From: an uncultured SAR116 cluster alpha proteobacterium
Lineage (GTDB): Bacteria > Pseudomonadota > Alphaproteobacteria > Puniceispirillales > Marisalimonadaceae
Reading direction: 5' to 3'
DNA length: 64,000 nt
Assembly: GCA_902595145.1 (NCBI GenBank)
Contig: CACJOU010000005.1
Span: forward strand, 19,381-83,380
Numbering within the stretch: the first letter of the stretch is position 1; each line of letters begins with the position of its first letter. A program made the translations under genes and the position numbers. The notes below the pieces were generated by a model that searched no databases, was not told the origin of the DNA, and saw only the letters and a list, made by a program, of their open reading frames with translations. Of the stretch, positions 1-8,862 are shown piece by piece.

Positions 1-1
1 A

Positions 2-85
2 AATGGGGAATTTACAAAAGAACGACCTGGTACTGTTGTTAAATCAGTAAAGGATGAAGAAAAGACATTGGAATTTGTAAATTAA
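2..85 (+). CDS. C-terminal fragment of an unidentified CDS
   Basis: The window opens inside a reading frame that runs to a TAA at 83-85. The 27 visible residues are charged and end in LEFVN. They are too few to assign to a family, and I do not recognise the protein. The frame and clean stop make it a plausible real gene end, but an accidental open stretch of this length cannot be excluded. Confidence 0.45.
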   Translation, partial: NGEFTKERPGTVVKSVKDEEKTLEFVN

Positions 86-169
86 TCTTGAAAGATTGGT
101 TTTGAATAAAAAAAAAAAATAATTTCTGATGAATTAGTTGAACTACCATTCAATAAAATCTTTTTTAAA

Positions 170-1510
170 TTGGCAATACCAAATATATGCGCGACTTTTT
201 TGTCTGCAAGTACTGTGATATTTGATCTTTGGTATATAGGAAAAATAGGCATTTCTGAATTGGCTGGTGTGGCCTATATTTTTCCAATTTTCATGTTAAC
301 AAGCATGTTATCTAATGGAGCTTTTGGTGGGGCAATAAGCGGTGCTACTGCGAGAGCTTTTGGAAGTAAAAACTTACACCTAGCGGAATGTATCTTTAGA
401 TCAGCAATATTAATTTCGTTGTTGGGATCATTACTTATAATGTCACTTTATTTTTCTCTTTCAGAGAGATTTTTCAATTTTATGAAAATAGACCAACAGG
501 TAAGTAGCGCAGCTTTAAGTTATGGTAACATTTTACTGGGTGGAATTTTTTTAATTTGGTTGTTCAATATTATTATTGCTGTAACAAGAGGCTCAGGCAA
601 TACAATTTTGCCAGCTTTTAGTTGGCTGATTGTTTTGTTCTTTCACGTTTTACTAGCAAGTTTTAATTTTGATTATCTTGATGGAAGTTTTATTTTAAAA
701 GATAATGTAATTTTTTTAAAAGAGAATTATTTATTTAATTCTTTAGAATGGTCTGCCATTTCATTATTGTCTGGATATTTTTTTGGAATAGTATTTATAG
801 TAAGTTTTTATTTCTTTGGAAGTCATTCTTATACATTTACATTTTCAAAAATCTTACAATTAGATGGATTTTTTAGGTTAGTTAAATCAGGTTCATTAGC
901 AAGTTGTCAGTCTTTAATGACAATTTCGCTAGCATTATTCTGTACAGCAGTGATTGGAATCTTTGGCTCACACTGGACGGCTGGATTTGGCATTGCAATT
1001 AGGTTGGAATTACTTTTGATACCTATAATTTTTGGTGTTGGAGGTGCTCTAATTGCTATCGTAGGTGCAAATGTTGGTGCAAATAAATTAAAAAGAGCTG
1101 TACAAATGACTTGGAAGGGCACAGCCTTTTCTGTTTTAATTGTTGGTATTACAGGATTGATTTTTTCACTTTATCCTAAACTCTGGTCTAATTTTTTTAC
1201 ACATAATCCTCAAGCTATAGATGCAGCTGAAGTTTATTTGACGGTAGTTGCTCCTTTTTATGCCTTTTTTGCTCTTGGTCTTGGTCTTTATTTTGTTTGT
1301 CAGGCATTTAATACTTTATTTTGGCCAGTTATAGGAACTTTTTTGAGATTATTTTTTGTCGTAATTTTAACTTCAATTTTTTTATATAATAATTTAGCTA
1401 GTCCGCATTTATTATTTATAACAATGTCGTCTGGTCTGATAATTTATGGCTTATTTATTAGTCTAAGTTTACACTATGGACCTTGGAAATTATATTATAA
1501 AGAAAATTAA
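170..1510 (+). CDS. MATE family multidrug/Na+-driven efflux transporter
   Basis: A roughly 446-residue polytopic inner-membrane protein with about twelve hydrophobic helices in two MatE halves (about residues 5-160 and 230-390), the normal size for MATE exporters, which expel cationic drugs or metabolites using H+ or Na+ gradients. The N-terminal motif KLAIPN matches the usual start of helix 1. The start is uncertain. The coordinate given uses TTG at 170, but the same frame is open back to 110 and encodes a typical MATE leader (SDELVELPFNKIFF), with no ATG, GTG or TTG there. A run of twelve A at 108-119 separates it from an upstream TTG at 102 in another frame. Substrate is not predictable. 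Confidence 0.85.
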   Translation: MAIPNICATFLSASTVIFDLWYIGKIGISELAGVAYIFPIFMLTSMLSNGAFGGAISGATARAFGSKNLHLAECIFRSAILISLLGSLLIMSLYFSLSERFFNFMKIDQQVSSAALSYGNILLGGIFLIWLFNIIIAVTRGSGNTILPAFSWLIVLFFHVLLASFNFDYLDGSFILKDNVIFLKENYLFNSLEWSAISLLSGYFFGIVFIVSFYFFGSHSYTFTFSKILQLDGFFRLVKSGSLASCQSLMTISLALFCTAVIGIFGSHWTAGFGIAIRLELLLIPIIFGVGGALIAIVGANVGANKLKRAVQMTWKGTAFSVLIVGITGLIFSLYPKLWSNFFTHNPQAIDAAEVYLTVVAPFYAFFALGLGLYFVCQAFNTLFWPVIGTFLRLFFVVILTSIFLYNNLASPHLLFITMSSGLIIYGLFISLSLHYGPWKLYYKEN

Positions 1511-1520
1511 GCTGAAGGAT

Positions 1521-2570
1521 TTAAGGTATGATAACACCTTTGCCATCTGATTGTTTGTCAAATAATTTGTAGGCTTCTTCAGCTTGATCTAGAGACCATC
1601 TGTGAGTAAATAATTTGTCTACGTTTAGTTTTTTATCTGCGACAAAGTCTGCACATTCAGCTTGTCCATGTTTTGAAAATGTCCAACTCCCAATTACTGT
1701 AACTTGTCTTCTTAAAAGATCATTACTTACATCTATAGTGACATCTCCACCTTCTCCAACAAAGCATGCTTTACCCCACGTCTTTACACATTTTATTGCT
1801 ATTGATCGTGCTACCGGTGAAGATGATGCATCTAGTGAGGCATCTACTCCAAGACCTTTTGTTAGATCCTTTATATCAATTAATAAGTTTTTACTTTCTT
1901 CTGGATTTAAAATGATATCAGCTCCAAATTCAATAGATCTCTCTAATCTTTTTTTATTTATATCTATTGCGATAACTTTAGATCCCATTTTATTAGCTAA
2001 CATTGCAGCTGATAATCCAACAGGTCCCATTCCAAAAATTGCGATGGTTTGACTTGCTTTTAAATTTAACCTTTCTAAAGCTCCCCATGCTGTTCCAGTT
2101 CCACATGATATTGCAGCACCAGAAACAAATGATATATCATCCCTTAAAGGAACTAATGTACTAGAAGGGCATTTCATATATTTAGCATGAGCTCCGTGAC
2201 CAGTTACTCCAAATACGGCTTTTACTCCTTCAACACAAAGTTGTTGCCATCCTGTGGAACAGTGTGAGCAAGTGCCACAGCCCTCATAATGATGTTGCAT
2301 TACACGTGTACCTATTTGAAAATTACTTTTTGACACGTTGGTGCCTATTTCAACGATTGTTCCACATGGTTCGTGTCCAGCAATAACTGGTTTGTCGTCT
2401 CCACCTAGTCCTAGAGATGATGGACCACTATTTGCTCTGTAGAATTTGAGATCACTTCCACACATTCCTGAAGCTTTGATCTCAATAATTACATCATTTG
2501 GTCCTGGTGAAGGGTCTTCAAAATTCTGAATTTCTAGTTTTTTATCTCCTAGAAATACAATTCCTTTCAT
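1521..2570 (-). CDS. Zinc-dependent alcohol dehydrogenase (MDR family)
   Basis: A 349-residue medium-chain dehydrogenase. Visible catalytic zinc ligands are Cys37 (GMCGSD), His66-Glu67 (GHEPCG) and probably Cys156. The structural zinc lobe has Cys98, 101, 104 and 112 in the classic C-x2-C-x2-C-x7-C spacing. The Rossmann motif GMGPVG (180-185) is followed by an acidic Asp203, which favours NAD over NADP. These features place it with threonine/sorbitol/idonate-type dehydrogenases; the substrate cannot be told. It converges on the MATE gene with a gap of about 10 bp and stands apart from its cytochrome neighbour. Confidence 0.88.
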   Translation of the reverse strand: MKGIVFLGDKKLEIQNFEDPSPGPNDVIIEIKASGMCGSDLKFYRANSGPSSLGLGGDDKPVIAGHEPCGTIVEIGTNVSKSNFQIGTRVMQHHYEGCGTCSHCSTGWQQLCVEGVKAVFGVTGHGAHAKYMKCPSSTLVPLRDDISFVSGAAISCGTGTAWGALERLNLKASQTIAIFGMGPVGLSAAMLANKMGSKVIAIDINKKRLERSIEFGADIILNPEESKNLLIDIKDLTKGLGVDASLDASSSPVARSIAIKCVKTWGKACFVGEGGDVTIDVSNDLLRRQVTVIGSWTFSKHGQAECADFVADKKLNVDKLFTHRWSLDQAEEAYKLFDKQSDGKGVIIP

Positions 2571-2593
2571 AATGCTATACCTTTTAATATAAT

Positions 2594-3043
2594 TTAATTT
2601 CTAAATTTTTGGTGACATCCTTTACATGTTCCAGCAAGGCTTCGGAAAGAATCTACTGTCTTATCAAAATCTTTTTCTTTAGAGTTATTTATTAATTTTA
2701 AAGAGGCTAACTCAAAATTATTAACAGCTTTTTTAAAATCATCTGGATACAACCAAATATCTGCAGAGGCTTCTGAAGGGGCTCCGTCACTTCCTTCTGG
2801 GAAATATTTTATCATTTCTTTACTCCAATTATAGAGAGTAGTTGCGGATTTTTCTATTGTTCCAAAGTCTTCATTTTGAATAGATTTATGAATAGTTTGC
2901 ATCATTTTTTTGCTCATCTTAAATTTATCCATTCTTTCTTTAACTACTCCTTTTATATCTTCATTAGCAAGTAAAGGCGTTATAGAAACAATGTTGGAGA
3001 TTAATAAAAAACTTATATAAACTATCATATTCTTAATTTTCAT
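2594..3043 (-). CDS. Class II cytochrome c (cytochrome c' family)
   Basis: A 149-residue exported haem protein. An N-terminal signal peptide (about residues 1-26) is followed by a helical domain and a C-terminal haem-attachment site CKGCH at 140-144. The haem site at the extreme C-terminus of an all-helical chain is diagnostic of cytochrome c', a periplasmic four-helix-bundle protein linked to NO/CO binding or electron transfer. The conserved Trp-rich segment (ADIWLYPDDF) matches the family. It lies 23 bp from the dehydrogenase on the same strand, so co-transcription is possible, though no functional link is evident. Confidence 0.87.
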   Translation of the reverse strand: MKIKNMIVYISFLLISNIVSITPLLANEDIKGVVKERMDKFKMSKKMMQTIHKSIQNEDFGTIEKSATTLYNWSKEMIKYFPEGSDGAPSEASADIWLYPDDFKKAVNNFELASLKLINNSKEKDFDKTVDSFRSLAGTCKGCHQKFRN

Positions 3044-3118
3044 TTTTTTAACCTCTTTTAAGCTTAGTCATTAAATAGTATACAATTATAGGATAAAATA
3101 AATTTAGATATCTTAGTA

Positions 3119-4321
3119 GTGAAAAAAAATAATAAAATACAAATTAAAAATTTAGATATTTTCCTCTCATTTCTATTATTAGGCTTAACCTCTTTTGGAG
3201 GCCCAATTGCCCATATTGGTTATTTTAGAGACTTCTTTGTAAAACAAAAAAAATGGTTAGACGAAAAACTTTATGCTGATTTTGTTTCTATTTGCAACTT
3301 TTTGCCAGGTCCCTCTTCTAGTCAGGTTGGTATATCTATTGGATATTACTTTAAAGGAATAAAAGGAGCTATTTTAGCGTGGGTAGGTTTTACGATGCCT
3401 TCAGTAATAATTCTAATGTTATTTGGTTACGCAATTTTAAATTATGATAGCTCAATTCCTCAAGGTGTTCTAAAAGGCTTGAAAGCTATTGTTGTCATAA
3501 TTGTATTTCAGGCAATATTAGGGATGAGCAAAAATCTATTAAAAGATAACATTGGATATATAATTACATTTTTTACAGCGTTGTTTTTAGTAATTTTCCC
3601 ATCATCATTTAATCAATTAATGTGTTTGATTATAAGTGGTATAATTGGAGTATTTGTTTACAGAGAACAAAAAAAAAGAGCAAAAAATAAAAAGTTTTTT
3701 ATTGAAATAAATTTTTGGAAACTTTTACCATTAATTTTATTTTTTCTTTTTTTAATAATGTTACCAATTATTAATGAGATTTATAATTCTAATCTAGTAA
3801 ATTTAGCTAATAGTTTTTTTAAAGTTGGTTCCATGGTTTTTGGAGGCGGACACGTTGTATTACCGTTATTAAAAGAAGAATTTGTAGCTAGTGGAATGAT
3901 AGAAAATGATCTATTCTTAGCAGGTTATGGGGCTTCGCAGGCAATACCTGGTCCTTTATTTACATTTTCATCCTATCTAGGAATTTTCTTAAAAAGTGAA
4001 ATCAACACATTGTTTACAAGTGTATTTTGTTTGTTTTTTATTTTCCTACCATCATTTTTCTTAATTATCGGTACTTTATCTATATGGAATGAATTAAGAA
4101 AATTTGATTTAATAATTAGTGCTTTTAACGGTGTTAATGCCAGTGTGATAGGACTATTGATTGCAGCCTTATATGATCCTATCATCATTTCAAGTCTAAA
4201 AAGTTATTACGATTTTATTCTTATTTTAATTTCTTTTGTAATTTTATTTTTTACTAAGATACCACAATGGGCAGCTGTGTTTTTTATATCGCTTTGTGGT
4301 TGGATGCTTGCATATATTTAA
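3119..4321 (+). CDS. chrA: Chromate transporter, two-domain ChrA type
   Basis: A 400-residue inner-membrane protein made of two homologous CHR halves. The N-terminal half has TSFGGP (about 24-29) and FLPGPSSSQVG. The C-terminal half repeats the pattern as MVFGGGHVVLP and QAIPGPLFTFS. The length equals that of the long-chain CHR family, known to export chromate or act on related oxyanions. Start is GTG at 3119, giving MKKNNK; no strong ribosome-binding site is visible. It is divergent from the cytochrome c' gene with only 75 bp between, which must hold both promoters. Confidence 0.9.
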   Translation: MKKNNKIQIKNLDIFLSFLLLGLTSFGGPIAHIGYFRDFFVKQKKWLDEKLYADFVSICNFLPGPSSSQVGISIGYYFKGIKGAILAWVGFTMPSVIILMLFGYAILNYDSSIPQGVLKGLKAIVVIIVFQAILGMSKNLLKDNIGYIITFFTALFLVIFPSSFNQLMCLIISGIIGVFVYREQKKRAKNKKFFIEINFWKLLPLILFFLFLIMLPIINEIYNSNLVNLANSFFKVGSMVFGGGHVVLPLLKEEFVASGMIENDLFLAGYGASQAIPGPLFTFSSYLGIFLKSEINTLFTSVFCLFFIFLPSFFLIIGTLSIWNELRKFDLIISAFNGVNASVIGLLIAALYDPIIISSLKSYYDFILILISFVILFFTKIPQWAAVFFISLCGWMLAYI

Positions 4322-4326
4322 TTTAG

Positions 4327-4818
4327 TTAGTCTTCTATTTGAATTATATTGTCACCTTTTTTAATTATACCACCTTTAATTATAGAGCAATTGAGACCTG
4401 ATCTATTATATAATGGCAGAACAAGTGGTTTTTTAAGAAGATCAGAAAGATATTTACAAGGAAAGTTAAGTCTTCCGCCAAATAAAATTGCATCACCAAC
4501 TTTGAACTTTTTCCCAACTAGATAATTAAGAGGAACACCAGAAGTAGTTAAATTTCTTCTATGTTCTATTGGTTTCAAAATAATAGGTTTTTCTTGAAGC
4601 GGCGGTTGATTAGCTGCTAATGCTTCTAGAACCTCATTTTCTATTAAAGTGATATCCCTTATGTCTGGTTTTGGTGAATATGTACCTGTTTGGCTATAGT
4701 ATCGATCATTGACAATGCCTTTGCCTTCAATTAATTCAGCTTCTTCCAATTCGATCATATCAGCAGAAGCTTTAGGAGCGATATGTATATGCAGTAAACT
4801 TCCACTTTCCCATTTCAT
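4327..4818 (-). CDS. MOSC domain-containing protein
   Basis: A 163-residue single-domain MOSC protein. MOSC domains occur in molybdenum-cofactor sulfurases and in YiiM-like enzymes, where a Cys carries sulfur or contacts the cofactor. Visible family features are DRYYSQTG near residue 40, HRRNL near 87, the LVGKKFKVGDAILFGGR segment and the conserved Cys in FPCKYL. It is close to the minimal MOSC length and has no fused beta-barrel or ferredoxin domain. It converges on chrA with 5 bp between stops. The specific substrate is unknown. Confidence 0.85.
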   Translation of the reverse strand: MKWESGSLLHIHIAPKASADMIELEEAELIEGKGIVNDRYYSQTGTYSPKPDIRDITLIENEVLEALAANQPPLQEKPIILKPIEHRRNLTTSGVPLNYLVGKKFKVGDAILFGGRLNFPCKYLSDLLKKPLVLPLYNRSGLNCSIIKGGIIKKGDNIIQIED

Positions 4819-4944
4819 AAAACTTTTCCTCTGATTTATTTAAATTAAATATCTTATGTTAATTCAAAAATTTTTGAACTAAATTTTGACAATTTTTTAA
4901 AATAATTTACAAGATATTTTACATTATTATTTAAGGCGATTGCT

Positions 4945-5358
4945 ATGGAAGATAAAAATATTACTGTGATTTCTGATCAAGCTAATGAGGATAAAACTCC
5001 TCTTACAGGAAGCTCAATGACAAAAGCTGGAAGGCTGGCAATGGAATTGTCTCATGAGAAGAAGAGACTTAAGCAAGAACTAGAAGAGCTTCAGACAGAG
5101 TATGATGAAATTAAACCCACAACTCCAACGGGTACGCGTGATTGGTATGTCAAATGGATTGCCATGCTTTTAGCAGTAGCAGGTATATTCCTAATAAGTG
5201 CCTCATATACTTTTTACGGGCAAATTGCCTATGTGGTTAGTTGTATTGGTTGGATTTACGTTGGAATGCAGTGGGGTGATAGAGCTATTATGATCGGCTC
5301 ATCTGTAAGTTGTACTGCAATAGCTATGAATTTAGTTAATACATTAACTTTAACTTAA
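4945..5358 (+). CDS. Small membrane protein with N-terminal coiled coil
   Basis: A 137-residue protein I do not recognise. Residues about 25-58 are strongly charged and heptad-like (EKKRLKQELEELQTEYDE), predicting a cytoplasmic coiled coil. Two or three hydrophobic helices follow from about residue 70, then a polar turn (QWGDRA) and a last hydrophobic segment. The start ATG has an AAGG eight bases upstream. The AT-poorer codon use and clean domain layout argue for a real gene, possibly a membrane-tethered scaffold. It converges on and overlaps the next gene by 4 bp. Confidence 0.75.
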   Translation: MEDKNITVISDQANEDKTPLTGSSMTKAGRLAMELSHEKKRLKQELEELQTEYDEIKPTTPTGTRDWYVKWIAMLLAVAGIFLISASYTFYGQIAYVVSCIGWIYVGMQWGDRAIMIGSSVSCTAIAMNLVNTLTLT

Positions 5359-5558
5359 TTTTTTTTCTTTGTTTTAAATAAAAAACTTTTTAAAGAAAAT
5401 TGAGCATATTTATTATTTTTATTAAGATAACTAACAACTAAAATTGTGAATAAAATTATAATTATGAAAGTTATAAAAATGCTAATTTGAGTTACTTTTA
5501 TCAAATACGCTAAAGCAAATGGCAGTAAGAAACATAATATCAAAATGAAAAATTTCAT
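5355..5558 (-). CDS. Two-helix small membrane protein, hypothetical
   Basis: A 67-residue, very hydrophobic protein with two predicted membrane helices (about 1-17 and 24-45) and a basic, Lys-rich tail (KTKKKN), which predicts both ends in the cytoplasm. Its last 4 bp overlap the convergent gene's stop. There is no recognisable family. The positive-inside tail and clean ATG support a real product, but low-complexity AT-rich sequence can mimic such proteins. Confidence 0.5.
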   Translation of the reverse strand: MKFFILILCFLLPFALAYLIKVTQISIFITFIIIILFTILVVSYLNKNNKYAQFSLKSFLFKTKKKN

Positions 5559-5601
5559 TTTGTTATAATAGTATTTTTTTAAAAAGAAAAAAACTTTTTG
5601 A

Positions 5602-6108
5602 TTACGTATCTGATTTACATCTGAAAATATCAGCAGTTACACTTGATAGAAGATTAGTCTGTTTCATGAATGCGTAACGTACTTTTAAACTATTTTTCAC
5701 ATCAATTTCTTTATTAGCGTAAATAACTTCTCTATTTTCGTCTAAATCATAAATTCCAATAGCATTTCCACCCATAGTAACGGCTCTTTTTCTAAGTTCA
5801 TACATTAATTCATCATAGCCTAAACTACCAAGCACTCTAACTCTCATAATATTAATACAGTCAGGATCACCTTTTAGAAATTTACTAGAAGAGAAATCCA
5901 TATTTTTAACTTTATTAGTATAGTTTATGTCTTTATTTGATTTGGAAACATTAGACATGTTGACATTTTTACCAGTATTAAGGTCATCAATTGCTTCTGT
6001 TTGGTTAGGCATTTTCACAATACTTTGACCATAATTACTAATAAGTGAAGTTTCATGAAAACAACCAGATAAAAAAATGAACAATAATATATAAAAATAT
6101 AATTTCAT
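5602..6108 (-). CDS. Lipoprotein with RcsF/DUF4156-like domain
   Basis: The start is best placed at the ATG at 6106-6108, giving a lipoprotein signal with lipobox LSGC near residue 16; an in-frame TTG five codons upstream is less likely. The mature chain has a low-complexity linker rich in Asn/Lys, then a domain from about residue 85 containing VRVLGSLGYDELMYELRKRA and MGGNAIGI. This resembles the fold and the 'A..lGaNai' motif of RcsF and DUF4156 lipoproteins, which sense or stabilise the envelope. The assignment is by motif only. It is likely anchored to the inner or outer membrane. Confidence 0.65.
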   Translation of the reverse strand: MKLYFYILLFIFLSGCFHETSLISNYGQSIVKMPNQTEAIDDLNTGKNVNMSNVSKSNKDINYTNKVKNMDFSSSKFLKGDPDCINIMRVRVLGSLGYDELMYELRKRAVTMGGNAIGIYDLDENREVIYANKEIDVKNSLKVRYAFMKQTNLLSSVTADIFRCKSDT

Positions 6109-6227
6109 TATTAACAATTCCAAAAATGATTATAATTTATTACGTCTTATAAATGAGAATATTTAATATTTTTAAAAAATATTTAAATCATATTATTAAA
6201 GTCCACAAATTTGTTTTTATTAAAAAG

Positions 6228-6812
6228 CTAATTAGTTATAAATACGTCATAGCGTATAGTTTTTCCTAAAATTTGATGAGAGCATTTTGTAATCTCTTTA
6301 ATTGGTTCGGCATATCTAGGTTGTTTGAGAACCACTCTATTTTTTGCACAATTTAAAGCAACTTTTAAAAGTTCAATATAATCAGAATCAGGTCCTACTA
6401 TCTCTCTAACTAACCTCATATTATTTTTAACAAGAGCTGTTTTCTTTCTGTCTTTATACATTGTATCGATCATAATAACTTCAGGTGTAAGTTTTGGTAA
6501 AATATCTTTAGAATCCCCAAATAATAATTCCATTCTATTTACAATTTTCTCAATTTCTCCACCAAACGATATTCCTTCATCAATACCATTTTGAAGTAGT
6601 GTATGCATTTTCTGTGATCGTTCAATTAATGTTACTTTGGCTCCAAGAGAAGCAAGAATAAAAGAATCGTATCCTAGTCCAGCTGTTGCATCTATTATAT
6701 TCCTATTTTTATTAAATTTCATACCAACAGCTTTAGCAAGGTTTTGGCCTCTACCTTTGCCGTATTTTAATCTATGTAATATTGGACCTTCAATAAAAGA
6801 ACATTTTAACAT
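6228..6812 (-). CDS. rsmJ: 16S rRNA m2G1516 methyltransferase homologue (RsmJ-like)
   Basis: A 194-residue class I SAM methyltransferase. GRGQNLAKAVG, the SAM-binding DATAGLGYDSF and SLGAKVTLIERS, then RMELLFGDS and KKTALVKNNMR follow the order and wording of E. coli RsmJ, which N2-methylates G1516 of 16S rRNA. It is shorter than RsmJ (about 250 residues), lacking the N-terminal extension. The usual catalytic DPMFP motif reads DTMYK here, so activity or target base may differ. It stands alone on its strand with no operon partner. Confidence 0.8.
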   Translation of the reverse strand: MLKCSFIEGPILHRLKYGKGRGQNLAKAVGMKFNKNRNIIDATAGLGYDSFILASLGAKVTLIERSQKMHTLLQNGIDEGISFGGEIEKIVNRMELLFGDSKDILPKLTPEVIMIDTMYKDRKKTALVKNNMRLVREIVGPDSDYIELLKVALNCAKNRVVLKQPRYAEPIKEITKCSHQILGKTIRYDVFITN

Positions 6813-6868
6813 AAGTTTTATTCGTAACTAAATTTCAAAATCTTTTTTAAGGAATAAGAGTTTAAAAA

Positions 6869-7756
6869 TTAATTATTCTCCATTGGTAAGGTCTGATCAA
6901 TAGCTGCCCATTCATGAAGTGAATTATCATAAATTGTTATATTTTCAAAACCTAATTGATATAGAACAAATGCCTCTAGAGATGCGGCAATACCACCACC
7001 GCAGTAATTTAAAATACAGCTATCTTTGGTTATGCCATTTAGTTGGAAAATTTTTGTCAGTTCGTCAAGCTTTTTAAATTTCCCTGTTTCACTATTAAGT
7101 AATTCATGAAATGGCACATTGATACTTGATGGTATTCTTCCGGGTCTTCCATACCTTGGATTTTCACCACTATGTATATCGGCGGTTAATGAGTTTAAAA
7201 TTTTATAATTTGGATTATTTATTGCTTCTAGAACTACTTCCTTATTTACAAAAATATTTTTTCTTGGTGAAAAAATAAAATCTGATTGTGAAAAAGTTAA
7301 ATTACCTTCTGATGTAGGTAAGTTCTTTTTTTGCCATTGATTAAAACCACCATCTAATATGCTTGCTCTATCAAATCCAACGGCTCTTAACATCCACCAG
7401 ATTCGTGCCGACCATTGTGTCCCATTTCTTGAATAGAGAATAACGTGATAATCGCTTCCTATCCCCTTTTGTTTAAAAATATCTGCAAGTATTTCAAGTT
7501 TAGGTAATGTAAACCTAAACGGACTATTTTGATCTGAAAGATCATAATGAAGATCTAAGAAACTAGAATTTTGAATGTTACAAAGTTCATAATTTTCTCT
7601 TCCACTTTCTACAATATAGGGTAAAGTAGGATCATTATCTCTGTAATGCAGATAAGTTGTACAGTCATATATCCTTATATTATTGTTGTTAAGATTTTGA
7701 CTTAACCATTCACAGCTAACAATTGCTTCAGGATTTTTCCAAGTATATAATTTCAT
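6869..7756 (-). CDS. sseA: Thiosulfate/3-mercaptopyruvate sulfurtransferase
   Basis: A 295-residue tandem rhodanese. The N-terminal inactive domain contains HVILYSRNGTQWSARIWWMLRA. The C-terminal catalytic domain carries the active-site Cys in NYCGGGIAAS near residue 253, followed by the usual GFENITIYDNSLHEWA end segment. Such enzymes move sulfane sulfur from thiosulfate or 3-mercaptopyruvate to thiols or cyanide. The loop CGGGIAA is nearer the mercaptopyruvate type (CGSGVTA) than the basic thiosulfate type (CRKGVTA). It is separated from the quinone reductase by 33 bp on the same strand, so co-transcription is likely. Confidence 0.88.
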   Translation of the reverse strand: MKLYTWKNPEAIVSCEWLSQNLNNNNIRIYDCTTYLHYRDNDPTLPYIVESGRENYELCNIQNSSFLDLHYDLSDQNSPFRFTLPKLEILADIFKQKGIGSDYHVILYSRNGTQWSARIWWMLRAVGFDRASILDGGFNQWQKKNLPTSEGNLTFSQSDFIFSPRKNIFVNKEVVLEAINNPNYKILNSLTADIHSGENPRYGRPGRIPSSINVPFHELLNSETGKFKKLDELTKIFQLNGITKDSCILNYCGGGIAASLEAFVLYQLGFENITIYDNSLHEWAAIDQTLPMENN

Positions 7757-7789
7757 AATTTTTAATTTTCTATATTTACAAAGACTTCA

Positions 7790-8764
7790 TTAAGGCTCCA
7801 AATACACACTTCCACCACCTCTTCTGGATTCTAACATATTATGAGCTAAGTTAGCATCTTTAAGTTTGAAAGGCTGAAATTCTGGTAATGTTATTTTATT
7901 ATTTTTGAATGCTTGGAAAACTGAATCAGCCATTTTTTGGTATAAGGCTAAATCAGAAATATAATCAAACAAAATTGGTCTTGAAATTGTAAGTGATTTC
8001 CCAGCTAAAATAGACATTGAAATTGGGTCAACGGGTCCTGATGATTGTCCAAAATTTATTAAATGTCCACAGACTTTAATACTCTTTAAAGAAACATTAA
8101 ATGTATCTTTGCCAACTGAATCAAAAATTTTATCTACACCTTTACCATTTGTTAGTTCCATTATTGTTTCTGCAAAATCTTCTTGATGATAAGTAAGTGT
8201 ATGATCACATCCATAAGATTTTGCTGTAATAGTTTTCTCTTTACTTCCAACAGTGCCAATAACAACAGCTCCTTTTGATTTAGCCCATTGAGAAAAAATT
8301 CTTCCAACACCGCCTGTGGCTGCTGTAATTAAAATTGTATCAGAAGCATTTAATTTGGTAACCTCTTCAATTAACATTTGTACTGTAATTGCTCTTGAGA
8401 AATTTGTTGCAATCATTTCATCTGAAATAAAATTAGGAATTTTAACAGCTAGATTTTTATCTAAAATTCTGTGGCTTGAATACGCTCCATAATTTTTTGT
8501 AATGTATGCTATTTTATCTCCTTTTTTAAAGTCTTCTATAGCTGCTCCTGTTTCTTCTATCATACCAACCGCTTCAAGGCCTGGTATTCCAGGCAACTCT
8601 AGTGTTTTGTAAAGCCCTGATCTAACATAAATATCATGATAATGAACGCCTATCGCTGTTTGTCTTATAAGGAGTTCATTTTCTTTTGGTTTTTTGATTT
8701 CAATGTCTTCTAATTTTAAAACATTAGAATTACCGTGTTCTCTTAAGACTATTGCTTTGGCCAT
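7790..8764 (-). CDS. qorA: NADPH:quinone oxidoreductase
   Basis: A 324-residue zinc-free MDR enzyme. The N-terminus (REHGNSNVLKLEDIE), the segment HYHDIYVRSGLY and the NADPH-binding AATGGVGRIFSQWAK are typical of quinone oxidoreductase. It lacks the zinc-ligand cysteines seen in the alcohol dehydrogenase earlier in the window. The C-terminal LARNML-type segment (LAHNMLESRRGGGSVYLEP) is also standard. The family reduces quinones or enals with NADPH as a detoxification step. Confidence 0.88.
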   Translation of the reverse strand: MAKAIVLREHGNSNVLKLEDIEIKKPKENELLIRQTAIGVHYHDIYVRSGLYKTLELPGIPGLEAVGMIEETGAAIEDFKKGDKIAYITKNYGAYSSHRILDKNLAVKIPNFISDEMIATNFSRAITVQMLIEEVTKLNASDTILITAATGGVGRIFSQWAKSKGAVVIGTVGSKEKTITAKSYGCDHTLTYHQEDFAETIMELTNGKGVDKIFDSVGKDTFNVSLKSIKVCGHLINFGQSSGPVDPISMSILAGKSLTISRPILFDYISDLALYQKMADSVFQAFKNNKITLPEFQPFKLKDANLAHNMLESRRGGGSVYLEP

Positions 8765-8862
8765 TTATACCTCAATACTTTAATTAAATTAAAAAAATTC
8801 AAACTTAAGTAGTATCATATAAAATATTTGAATTTCTTGTAATCAGTTTATAGAATATTTTT

